Part shown: positions 9,213-17,343 of the stretch, in pieces
How positions within the stretch are numbered: position 1 is the stretch's first letter
Layout of the letters: every line of letters begins with the position of its first letter
Assembly (NCBI RefSeq): GCF_001399975.1
Contig: NZ_LKBD01000006.1
Coordinates: 124,001-188,000 of the forward strand
Direction of reading: 5' to 3'
Length of the DNA stretch: 64,000 nt
DNA from: Pseudoalteromonas sp. P1-9
GTDB lineage: Bacteria > Pseudomonadota > Gammaproteobacteria > Enterobacterales > Alteromonadaceae
The notes under the pieces: model-generated
Databases searched by the model: none
What the model was told of the DNA's origin: nothing
What the model saw: the letters and a program-made list of their open reading frames with translations, nothing else
Translations under genes and position numbers: made by a program

Positions 9213-12200
9213 AAATAATATCGCTGCGTTTTGCCAATTTAAACTCGCTTAAAGGCGAATGGAAAATCGACTTTAACAAAGCGCCGTTTGCCGAAAGTGG
9301 TATTTTTGCAATCACAGGGCCAACTGGCGCCGGTAAAAGCACTATTTTAGATGCCATTTGCTTAGCGCTTTATAACAGCACACCAAGGCTTGGTGCAATC
9401 ACGGCAAGTAGCAATGAAATAATGACCCGTGGCACCAGTTACTGTTTAGCGGAAGTTGAATTTGCCGTAAACCAAGGTGCGTATCGTGCCTTTTGGTCAA
9501 TGCGCCGCGCCCGCAATAAGCCCGACGGTAACTTACAACCAGCGGAAGTAGAGCTGGTAGAAGTTGCGAGCAACAAACCTATTGCCACACAAATTAAAAA
9601 GAAAGATCAGCTACTAGAGTCGCTAACAGGCCTTAACTTTGCCCGCTTTACAAAATCCATGATGTTATCGCAAGGGCAGTTTGCCGCATTTCTACAAGCT
9701 AAAGAAGCCGACCGCGCCGAATTATTAGAAGAACTTACAGGTACCGAAATTTACGGCCAAATTTCACAATTAGTACACCAACGCTTTGGTGAGGCGCGCG
9801 ATGCGCTAAATGTACTAAACGCTAAAACAGAATCACTTGAACTCTTACCAGAAGAGCGCATAACTGAAATAAACCAGCAAATTAGCGAGCTAAAAACACA
9901 ACAAACTAATTTAAAAAGCGAGCTTACAAGCCTGCAAGAAAAACGCGATTGGCATAACCAGCTTATACAAAACCAACAGCGTATAGAGAAACTGCAACAG
10001 CAAAAAGCGCAGCTTGAAAATGAACTTGCTGAAAAACAGCCAGAGCTAACGCGCCTTGAAACTGCCCTGCCCGCACAAAAGCTCGCGATTGATCTAGATA
10101 AACTCGCATCGTTAAACACCGTCAAACAAAACCAAATTGCCAGTATTGAAAGTTATCAACAACAAGCAAACGCGCGCGCAAACGAACAAGCAAAGGTAGT
10201 TGAGTTAACTCACTCACTAGCCACTAAACTCGATACAGCCAAGCAGGCGCAAAAAGAGTTATTTGACCTTATCGATAATCAAGTAACGCCACTCGATAAC
10301 CAACTTTCGCATAGTAAAAGCAAATTGAGCGAGTTAAATCAGCAACTAGAAAGCTTGTATATACAAGAAAATGAACTAATTAAAGCATTACAAAAAAACG
10401 AAATTAGCATAAACAAGCTTGATAGTGAAAAGCAGCAACTTGCCGCAAGCTTTGATCAAACCATCGATATAGAGCAATTTGAATATCAGCTTTCAGAGTG
10501 GCTTGATGAACACGCAAAATTACAACTAAACGCGCAATCTTTGCAACAGCAACAAAACCAGTTAACCGAGTTAGCCGAAAGCAAAACCGTCTTAAACCAA
10601 GCAATTGGCGAGCAACAAACAGGTATCGCAAAGGAGCAAGCAAAGCGTAAACAGCACCAGCTACAGATTACTCAGTTTCAAACACAATTAAGTGAACTTT
10701 GTGATAACAGTGATATTGATGTGTGTGAAAACACAATAAACTCGCTAAAACAGGTGCTAGATAAAGCCAACGCTGCAAAACAGCAGCAAATTCAGTGGCA
10801 GCAAGTCACAAACGAAATATTTGTGGATAAAGCTCAGATTCAAGTGTTACAAAAAACCCAGCCTGAATTAGAAGCCGAGCTTGCTTCACAAAATGCACTA
10901 TTGAAAGCGCAGCAGCAAAGCTTAGATACCTCACTTCGCTTACAAGATGCCGAAGCCCAATTAGCACTGCTACGACAAGATTTAGAAGAAGATACCCCTT
11001 GCCCGCTGTGTGGCAGCGCTCAGCACAACTTAAGTCATTTTGAGGTTGGCCACACGTCAGGTACTGAGAACACACACATCGCGACGCTTAAACAAGAGAT
11101 AAGTGACTTACAACAAAACATAATTAAACTTTCCGCAACACTTAGCAGCAACGCCCAGCAAATTGACCAATTCAATACTGCAATCGCGAATAAAACTAAG
11201 CAACTGGATTCAATCGCCACAACTTGGGCGATAGAGCATGTTGCGATTAGTGATGAAACCGCTTTGCTAACGCTTATTGCAGAAACAGAGCAACACCTTG
11301 CAACCGCGTTACAAAACCATGAGCAAGTTAAAGCAATAAATACTCAGTTAACCGAGGCGCAACACGCTGAGCGCGAGTTAAACCATCAAATACAATTGCT
11401 GAGCGAAAAACTTAATAGCACGACAGAGCAATTACAAAACGTAACTGACAAAGAGCAAAAGCTATTAACAACCTTTAATGAGCAGCAAAAGCTATATAAA
11501 TCAAAACTTACAGAGCTTGTATATACAATCAGTAACAATGGTTATTTATGCCAAGAAGCCGATTTAGCCAACTGGTTTAACGAACAGAAACAGCAATTAA
11601 ATACACTTAAAATACAGCATAAGAAATACCAACAAGTACAACAGCAACTCGCTCTAGCACAGCAGGCTCGCAACCATTTAACACAGCAGCAAATGGATAT
11701 TGCAAAACAGCTGAGTGAATTAAAAAATCAATATGAAACCACACAGCAGAAAGTTGCAGAGCAAGCACACACACGCCAACAGCTGTTTGGAGATAAATCA
11801 ACCGCGACTGAAAAGCAAATATCACAAGCGCACTTAGAAGCGCTTCATACTGAAGTAAAAACAGCCGAAGCAAATGCTCAGCAGTTACACGCTGCACTGA
11901 CAAAGCTCAATGGTCAACTGAGTGAAAAGCAAGATCAACTTAATGATACCAATGTGCAATTGAATGAAGTGCAAACCAAGCTGAGCCAATTACTGGAGCA
12001 AACGCCTTATGCGACCATTGAGGAGGCGCAACAAGCACGTTTACCAGTTGATGAGTTTGATAAATTAGCTGAACTTAAACGCCAATTAGATGCTGCGCTT
12101 ACACTTAATAACGAGCAAATAAACACTGTTTCAAATGAATTGAAAGCCCAACAAGCACACGAATTTAATACGCTAAACCTAAATAGCCAACAACTACAAA

Positions 12201-12880
12201 ACGCCTTTGACGAACTAAACGAAACCCTTGGCCAAACCAACCAGCAACTGGGCTTCTTGAGCAACCAAATTAATGAAAATACAGCGCGACAAGACAAGTT
12301 AAAAGATTTAAAACACGAGCTCGATTTACTTAACCGCGAATATCAAGATTGGCATTATTTACACGGTTTAATTGGCTCGCAAAAAGGCGATAAATTTAGA
12401 AAGTTTGCCCAAGGCTTAACGCTTGATAATTTGATTTATCTTGCCAATCGACAACTTGAAAAGCTCACAGGCCGCTACCTATTAAAACGCAAAGAAGATC
12501 AGTCGTTAGAAATGCAAATTATCGACCTTTGGCAAGGAGAGCAAGTGCGCGATACCAACACCCTATCTGGCGGTGAAAGCTTTTTAGTCAGCCTTGCTTT
12601 GGCGCTTGCCCTTTCTGATTTGGTAAGTCACAAAGTGAGTATTGACTCACTGTTTCTAGATGAAGGTTTTGGCACACTTGATAAAGAAACCCTAGATATC
12701 GCCCTTGATGCGCTCGATAACCTACATGCCAGCGGTAAAACTATTGGCGTAATAAGTCATATCGATGCGATGAAAGAGCGTATACCAGTGCAAATCAAAG
12801 TGCGTAAAAAGTCAGGTTTAGGCATCAGCGAACTCGACCGCATCTATAAGTTTGATACAATAGCCAGCGAAACCAGTTAA
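9209..12880 (+). CDS. sbcC: Exonuclease subunit SbcC (SMC/Rad50-like ATPase)
   Basis: This 1223-residue Rad50-type ATPase has Walker A GPTGAGKS at about residues 38-45. Two very long Gln-rich coiled-coil arms follow, joined by a zinc hook C598-P-L-C601. The C-terminal lobe has the ABC signature LSGGES and Walker B LFLDEGFGTLD. It pairs with SbcD to clamp DNA and remove hairpins and blocked ends, which limits long palindromes. It is translationally coupled to sbcD. The Gln content of the arms is high but unremarkable for marine Alteromonadales. Confidence 0.96.
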   Translation: MKIISLRFANLNSLKGEWKIDFNKAPFAESGIFAITGPTGAGKSTILDAICLALYNSTPRLGAITASSNEIMTRGTSYCLAEVEFAVNQGAYRAFWSMRRARNKPDGNLQPAEVELVEVASNKPIATQIKKKDQLLESLTGLNFARFTKSMMLSQGQFAAFLQAKEADRAELLEELTGTEIYGQISQLVHQRFGEARDALNVLNAKTESLELLPEERITEINQQISELKTQQTNLKSELTSLQEKRDWHNQLIQNQQRIEKLQQQKAQLENELAEKQPELTRLETALPAQKLAIDLDKLASLNTVKQNQIASIESYQQQANARANEQAKVVELTHSLATKLDTAKQAQKELFDLIDNQVTPLDNQLSHSKSKLSELNQQLESLYIQENELIKALQKNEISINKLDSEKQQLAASFDQTIDIEQFEYQLSEWLDEHAKLQLNAQSLQQQQNQLTELAESKTVLNQAIGEQQTGIAKEQAKRKQHQLQITQFQTQLSELCDNSDIDVCENTINSLKQVLDKANAAKQQQIQWQQVTNEIFVDKAQIQVLQKTQPELEAELASQNALLKAQQQSLDTSLRLQDAEAQLALLRQDLEEDTPCPLCGSAQHNLSHFEVGHTSGTENTHIATLKQEISDLQQNIIKLSATLSSNAQQIDQFNTAIANKTKQLDSIATTWAIEHVAISDETALLTLIAETEQHLATALQNHEQVKAINTQLTEAQHAERELNHQIQLLSEKLNSTTEQLQNVTDKEQKLLTTFNEQQKLYKSKLTELVYTISNNGYLCQEADLANWFNEQKQQLNTLKIQHKKYQQVQQQLALAQQARNHLTQQQMDIAKQLSELKNQYETTQQKVAEQAHTRQQLFGDKSTATEKQISQAHLEALHTEVKTAEANAQQLHAALTKLNGQLSEKQDQLNDTNVQLNEVQTKLSQLLEQTPYATIEEAQQARLPVDEFDKLAELKRQLDAALTLNNEQINTVSNELKAQQAHEFNTLNLNSQQLQNAFDELNETLGQTNQQLGFLSNQINENTARQDKLKDLKHELDLLNREYQDWHYLHGLIGSQKGDKFRKFAQGLTLDNLIYLANRQLEKLTGRYLLKRKEDQSLEMQIIDLWQGEQVRDTNTLSGGESFLVSLALALALSDLVSHKVSIDSLFLDEGFGTLDKETLDIALDALDNLHASGKTIGVISHIDAMKERIPVQIKVRKKSGLGISELDRIYKFDTIASETS

Positions 12881-12891
12881 GAGATTTATCC

Positions 12892-13350
12892 ATGTCACAA
12901 GCTTTTGTTGTAGAACTTGAAGAGCAACCGATTGAATTATGTAACTTATTAAAGCTACTCGACCTTGTTGAGTCTGGCGGCCAAGCAAAAATGCTAATTG
13001 CCGACGGCTATGTTGCTCTTAATGGTGAAATTTGCCTACAAAAACGCAAAAAAGTATACGCTGGTGACACGGTAGAGTTCGACGGGCAACTGTTCCAAAT
13101 TGCCGAATTTTCAGGTGAAAGAAGCGAAGACCATGCGCAAGAAGCGGGTTATTTTGAAGACCAAGAAGGTTATGAAGGTAACACAGTTGAGCATCAGCAA
13201 GTACCTGAGGTGATTGAAGAACCAAAAGCAACAACACCTACAAATAACAAAGCTTCATCAAAAGAGAAAAAAGCGGATAAAAAACCAGCCGCCAAAAGCG
13301 CAAAAACTAAAGATAAAAAGACTGGCAGAAAGCCTATATCTTTTGGGTAA
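12892..13350 (+). CDS. S4-domain RNA-binding protein (YbcJ-like) with Lys-rich tail
   Basis: The first 70 residues are an S4 domain of the YbcJ type: LCNLLKLLDLVESGGQAK, then GYVALNGE and KVYAGDTVEF. Such domains bind structured RNA. An acidic linker (about 75-110) and a Lys/Ala-rich tail (about 115-152) follow, which are not part of E. coli YbcJ (70 aa). The gene starts 12 bp after sbcC and may be cotranscribed. The tail could add non-specific RNA affinity; that is inference. Confidence 0.8.
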   Translation: MSQAFVVELEEQPIELCNLLKLLDLVESGGQAKMLIADGYVALNGEICLQKRKKVYAGDTVEFDGQLFQIAEFSGERSEDHAQEAGYFEDQEGYEGNTVEHQQVPEVIEEPKATTPTNNKASSKEKKADKKPAAKSAKTKDKKTGRKPISFG

Positions 13351-13430
13351 AGGGTTGGGGTTCGCTAATTTTTAATTCTAGCTTGAACTGCAGCGTTCAA
13401 AGCAACTTCAACATTTCCATTTGAATAACT

Positions 13431-13645
13431 GACGCCATCCATGGCGTCCTCTTGTTCATTTTTGTTACACGACAAAAACGAACCAAAAAACGTGCCCCTA
13501 AATCAAACTAATCTTCAAAAGAATTTTAAATGTGAACATAAACGCCATGAAACAACATCCCTGTTGTACATGGCTTGCTCGACCGCTTCGCTCCCTGTCT
13601 CACATTATTCATTTAAATCCCTTTTTCAGGTTTGATTAAAGGGGG
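13431..13645 (-). repeat. Dispersed palindromic intergenic repeat, copy A (inverted, diverged)
   Basis: This copy occupies most of the 392-bp gap after the S4-domain gene. Read on the minus strand it aligns end to end with copies B and C (shared block GACAGGGAGCGAAGCGGTCG) but is more diverged. Its hairpins keep their pairing through changed bases: GACGCCATGGATGGCGTC at 13431-13448 replaces TGCGCCATGGATGGCGCA of B and C, and the stem at 13544-13574 has CAACA/TGTTG where B has GCGACA/TGTTGC. A short reading frame here is a by-product of the repeat, not a gene. The rest of the gap shows nothing else I can name. Confidence 0.85.
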
Positions 13646-13742
13646 GAAAGTGTGACTCTAAACATGAGTTTTTATGACTAACTATCTGAAACGGGCGATT
13701 GTCATCAACATCATGCACAATCTAAGATACGGCCCCAAAGGT

Positions 13743-14714
13743 TTATCGAAGCGGTATTTCATATTCATCAATAATGGATTTTACTAACTCACGTTGATTT
13801 TCTATATATGCGCTGGAAGACAGGTCAAAATCACAAAACTCCAGCAATCCTTTTCCCTGTTGTTGTAAAGAATAGTGCCATTCAATAAAAATATGGGCAG
13901 CAAGCATCGATTGATACGACGACTTGTCATTCGCATAGTTAAAAAGTGATTCTTCTAAGTTTAAAAGATACTCTTTTTGCTCTTGTTTATTTGAAATGCC
14001 CTCCGACGTGATTTTATGTTGAAACTTTGGTGGATAATGGGTGAAGCACTTTTCAGATTTAACCGCTATAAACTCATCTGTCAATCTATCAAGCGGGGTA
14101 TCTTTCAATATCGCTTTATGCTTTAGAGCCACTTCTATATGCGTGGCTTCATGCACAACACCTTGAACTTTCTTTAAAACCGAACTAAGTAAGCTTTTTC
14201 CACATTCTAGGTATTGCAATGACTGAATAGGTTTGCTGCTTAAACCATCTAAACTATCCCCGATTGTATCGATATATAGAAAAACTTCGTCATCAGTCAG
14301 GAATGTGTGATGCGTCTGATGCACATTAAAGCCCGAGCTTCGCTCTTCGGACTCCATAATATTAAAAACGTTTGTTAAAAGTACTTTTGCGTCATCAGCA
14401 CACTTTAATGTATCTTTCGCAAAAACGGTCAAAGTAATGTTATCTGCTTCAAGTGTACCAAGCCTATTAAACTGAGATGCATCAAGTTGCTCCGTTCTTT
14501 TTATTGGACGATTGAGATCTTTATCAGTTGAAAAGCTAACAAAAAACATATTTGTCTGCTTACCATCCTCAAGCTGAGCTATAATTGCTAAATTCGGGAT
14601 TCGTATTTCTTTGTATTGAATTTCAATATATTCATACATATTGGCAGGTGCGTAGCACCCGCCAATATTTAGAACAAATACTAATACAATTAACTTTGTA
14701 AGAGTTGAGTTCAT
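13743..14714 (-). CDS. Unrecognised lipoprotein with HExxH motif
   Basis: I do not recognise this 323-residue protein. It has a lipoprotein signal with lipobox LNIGGC (Cys20). It contains HEATH at residues 188-192 in the helix-like context GVVHEATHIEVALKHK, and a DEF segment follows at 213-215. HExxH followed some 20 residues later by an acidic residue is a common zinc-metallopeptidase pattern, so a cell-envelope peptidase is possible; this is inference from a short motif. It lies 8 bp after the next lipoprotein gene, in the same direction, so the two probably form one transcript. Both sit inside the repeat-flanked pocket. Confidence 0.75.
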   Translation of the reverse strand: MNSTLTKLIVLVFVLNIGGCYAPANMYEYIEIQYKEIRIPNLAIIAQLEDGKQTNMFFVSFSTDKDLNRPIKRTEQLDASQFNRLGTLEADNITLTVFAKDTLKCADDAKVLLTNVFNIMESEERSSGFNVHQTHHTFLTDDEVFLYIDTIGDSLDGLSSKPIQSLQYLECGKSLLSSVLKKVQGVVHEATHIEVALKHKAILKDTPLDRLTDEFIAVKSEKCFTHYPPKFQHKITSEGISNKQEQKEYLLNLEESLFNYANDKSSYQSMLAAHIFIEWHYSLQQQGKGLLEFCDFDLSSSAYIENQRELVKSIIDEYEIPLR

Positions 14715-14722
14715 TTCTAAAA

Positions 14723-15310
14723 TTAATTTGGTACTAAGCTACAATCTGACTGTGGCTCGCCAGCTTCTCCACAATCTACATTGATATAAATGCCGGAGCT
14801 AGAAAGTAACTCATAACCTCTATAAATTTTAACACTGGATGAGCCAGAGCTTCCTCCTGTTACATCAGCAAATAAAACAAACTCAAACTTTGTCCAATCT
14901 GGTGATTGCACCATAAAATTTGCAACATTTTGTGGTGAGGCGATTTTATATCCAGATGCTGTAGGTTCTAATTCAACAGAAACAGAGCCACTCAAAGAGC
15001 CTTGATTATACAAAGACATTGTCGCACTTCTATTGTACTTTAATATGGGCCCCGAGGATTCATTTATCAGCCTTAGTTTTTCTAACTCTGGTTTAAGCTC
15101 ATTATTTGAACAGAACTCGCGAGTGCCATTGCATACCTCTAATTCAGCTCCGATTTTTGATTCATGCTTTTGGAAAACACCACCGTTCGCAAGGTCTGCA
15201 GGGTGAATAATTGTCGTTTGCTTTATTGCACCCGCACTAAACTTTGATTGACATGCAGTTATTAAAACGCTCGCACTAAGAATAGCTAATGTACTGATTA
15301 CTTTTTTCAT
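14723..15310 (-). CDS. Unrecognised lipoprotein
   Basis: This 195-residue protein has a clear lipoprotein signal ending LITAC (Cys20). I recognise no family. The mature part is probably beta-rich and polar, with paired cysteines near 60-67 (EVCNGTREFC) and 179-190 (DCGEAGEPQSDC), which could form disulfides in the periplasm. A Ser/Gly run GGSSGSSS lies near residue 155. It is the first gene of a likely two-gene unit with the HExxH lipoprotein. A pentanucleotide tandem repeat lies about 40 bp upstream of the start. Confidence 0.75.
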   Translation of the reverse strand: MKKVISTLAILSASVLITACQSKFSAGAIKQTTIIHPADLANGGVFQKHESKIGAELEVCNGTREFCSNNELKPELEKLRLINESSGPILKYNRSATMSLYNQGSLSGSVSVELEPTASGYKIASPQNVANFMVQSPDWTKFEFVLFADVTGGSSGSSSVKIYRGYELLSSSGIYINVDCGEAGEPQSDCSLVPN

Positions 15311-15350
15311 TTTAATTCCTTTTAGTTAAGTTCGAAAAATACAATACCAT

Positions 15351-15381
15351 TGTTTTGTTTTGTTTTGTTTTGTTTTGTTTT
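15351..15381. repeat. TGTTT pentanucleotide tandem repeat, about 6 copies
   Basis: An uninterrupted run of TGTTT units (AAACA on the minus strand) ends 40 bp upstream of the lipoprotein start at 15310. Short tandem repeats of five bases in a promoter region can change spacing by slipped-strand mispairing and so switch expression. This is a plausible phase-variation tract; only the repeat itself is seen. Confidence 0.85.
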
Positions 15382-15411
15382 CAGTAAATCAAAGTAAATA
15401 TTGACAAATTT

Positions 15412-15426
15412 ACAATAAGTTATTGT
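15412..15426. promoter_or_regulatory. Perfect inverted repeat upstream of lipoprotein pair, possible operator
   Basis: ACAATAAGTTATTGT is a perfect 7-1-7 palindrome about 100 bp upstream of the lipoprotein start at 15310, beyond the pentanucleotide tract. It could bind a dimeric regulator. In AT-rich DNA such palindromes also arise by chance, so support is weak. Confidence 0.3.
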
Positions 15427-15582
15427 ATATGAAAGATAAGATAAAAGTTGTAGTGAACACCCTGAAAATTTAACTCTACAAATTAGATTATATTGAAAAT
15501 CTGGGAATCAACGGGATCAGAGACGTTGAAATAACAAGAAGATTTCCTTTCTTTGAAATACATCGTTAGCTTCACGCCCTCA

Positions 15583-15868
15583 ACCCTTAAATCAAACCTG
15601 AAAACGATTTTTTAAATGAATAATGCGAGACAGGGAGCGAAGCGGTCGAGCAAGCCATGTAGCGACATGGATGTTGCTTGATGGCGTTTATGTTCACATT
15701 TAAAAATACGTTTAAAGAATAGTTTGATTTCGGGGCGGCTTTTCTTGGTTCGTTCTTTTTGGCCGTTTTAAAAAGAATGAACGAGTGCGCCATGGATGGC
15801 GCAAGATAAATGCAGGGAAGCAAAGCTAATTCCTATAAAGGCTGCCGTCACCAGCGCGACAAACCAAC
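15583..15868 (+). repeat. Dispersed palindromic intergenic repeat, copy B
   Basis: This unit of about 285 bp is nearly identical to copy C and is in the same orientation. It contains three stem-loops: 15654-15685 (GCCAT..ATGGC outer arm, GCGACA/TGTTGC inner arm), 15748-15782 (GTTC..GAAC with a long T/A stem) and 15786-15803 (TGCGCCATGGATGGCGCA). No transposase is present. It behaves like a non-autonomous, MITE-like or REP-like intergenic element. Short reading frames across it have no independent support as genes. Confidence 0.9.
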
Positions 15869-16105
15869 TACCAAGTAACTTAAATGCGAAGATTGTAAAC
15901 AACCAAGAAGGCCAACAAACTTAAAACTTCCACAAACTATTTCCTTAATTAATAATTCATCCTTGAAGCGTGGTTCCATCGGTCATCCATGACCTCACTT
16001 CCTCAAGCTGCTAAGCTTTGGTGATTTCAAGCTTCCTGCCTTTCATCCTTCGGACCAGCGACGCTGTTCAAAAATATTCCATATATTTTTGTCAGTCTTT
16101 CATCA
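15869..16105. other. Spacer between repeat copies B and C
   Basis: No gene is visible in these 237 bases. The stretch is AT-rich at its left and includes TTCATCCTTCGGACCAGCG near 16036, which looks like more repeat-type sequence. I can assign no function. Confidence 0.4.
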
Positions 16106-16391
16106 CCCCTTAAATCAAACCTGAAAACGATTTTTTAAATGAATAATGCGAGACAGGGAGCGAAGCGGTCGAGCAAGCCATGCAGCGACATGGATGTTGC
16201 TTGATGGCGTTTATGTTCACATTTAAAAACACGTTTGAAGATTAGTTTGATTTTGGGGCGGCTTTTTCTTGGTTCGTTCTTTTTGGCCGTTTTAAAAAGA
16301 ATGAACGAGTGCGCCATGGATGGCGCAAGATAATTGCAGGGAGGCAAAGCTAATTCCTACAAAGGCTGCCGTCGCCAGCGCGACAAACCAA
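16106..16391 (+). repeat. Dispersed palindromic intergenic repeat, copy C
   Basis: This is a direct copy of B with only scattered differences over about 285 bp. The same three stem-loops are present, including 16177-16208 and 16310-16327. It ends about 50 bp from the stop of the next gene. With copy A on the far side in opposite orientation, copies bracket the two lipoprotein genes. Confidence 0.9.
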
Positions 16392-16439
16392 GTATCGAAT
16401 AATCCAGCAGCCAAGATTAAAAGCTACATAAAAAGTACA

Positions 16440-17231
16440 TCACTTACTCAACGCCATCCCCAATGGCTTAAAATACGCTAATAACGCCTCATAAATTCTT
16501 TGTCGATGGGTTAAGTCAGGAAACACCGGCATTACATCGGGGTTTGTTGTGCCCGTGACCAAATAACTGTTTTCAATATCAGGGCAAGTCTCTACTGCGG
16601 CTTCAAAAGCCCGTGCCATCATTTCGGTGGGTAATGAAAAGTAGTTTCTCGATAAGGCTAAATCAGCTTTTACGCTGCGTGCAACAAAGTCGTTTTTATC
16701 TTGGCCGTCGTCGCTTAATAGCATGGCGCTAAAAATATTTATTAGGCGCTCATTTAACGGGTGGGCAATGTGTGTTTTGTTTTTAAGCCAGCAGTCACTG
16801 GCGAATAAAATGCGGTTTGGAAAAATTTCCGCATCATTAATTTCAAAGGCTTTATCGGCAATGTAATGATCAAAGGCATGCCAAAACTCATGAGCAAGTG
16901 CACCCGCTCCCGCGTTTTTAGCCAGCGCCAGTTCGCGATAATGGGGCGCATAATGCGCTTGCACACCCTTTTGCCCGCCACTACCAAAGGCAAGGTTTAA
17001 GTTGCCACGCAGCCCCATGGCTTGTGGCGGTAATGCCAATATGTAAGCTAAATCAGCCAGCGCATCAAATACTAAATTAGCGGCAAGATCTCTTTCTTCA
17101 CGCGTTACCCAGCTGCCCACACGAATGTTACCCATGCCAAAGGTGTGTTTAATATCTAAAAACGACACTTGTTCACCATGACGATAGTCTGGCCCTTTGC
17201 GAGTTTTGTATTTAAAGCTGGTTAACTTCAA
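16440..17231 (-). CDS. CLCA_X-type protein, putative zinc-metallopeptidase-like
   Basis: This 263-residue soluble protein resembles what databases call the CLCA_X family, common in Alteromonadales and Vibrio; that name is from memory. It has HEFWH in GALAHEFWHAFDHY at about residues 114-127, a HExxH motif with a further acidic/His pair that could complete a zinc site. The preceding LAFGSGG and the N-terminal RKGPDYRHGEQVSF are also family-like. Peptidase activity is not shown for the family to my knowledge. It is monocistronic on the minus strand. Confidence 0.65.
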   Translation of the reverse strand: MKLTSFKYKTRKGPDYRHGEQVSFLDIKHTFGMGNIRVGSWVTREERDLAANLVFDALADLAYILALPPQAMGLRGNLNLAFGSGGQKGVQAHYAPHYRELALAKNAGAGALAHEFWHAFDHYIADKAFEINDAEIFPNRILFASDCWLKNKTHIAHPLNERLINIFSAMLLSDDGQDKNDFVARSVKADLALSRNYFSLPTEMMARAFEAAVETCPDIENSYLVTGTTNPDVMPVFPDLTHRQRIYEALLAYFKPLGMALSK

Positions 17232-17295
17232 GTTGGCTCTAATCTATTTAATCCGAATTCGGGTTATTTACTTTGATGCTGCGATTATCCAATAA

Positions 17296-17320
17296 AAAAG
17301 GGTAACTCAGTTACCCTTTT
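17296..17320 (-). terminator. Rho-independent terminator after the PLP-enzyme gene
   Basis: The inverted repeat AAAAGGGTAAC..GTTACCCTTTT is followed on the minus strand by a T run. It lies 24 bp after the stop at 17344 and closes the dioxygenase/PLP-enzyme unit. Confidence 0.85.
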
Positions 17321-17343
17321 CACGTTTATGTATTGTTGCGAGC

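Noticed and set aside
9751..10125. Minus-strand frames opposite sbcC
   Set aside because: They are Ser/Cys-rich shadows of the Gln-rich coiled-coil codons.
13441..16347. Short reading frames at 13441-13635, 15587-15823 and 16135-16347 as genes
   Set aside because: They translate the same palindromic repeat and share residues only because the repeat is copied.
13431..16391. Insertion sequence or integron cassette array
   Set aside because: No transposase or integrase frame, no clear target duplications, and no attC-type core sites that I could define.
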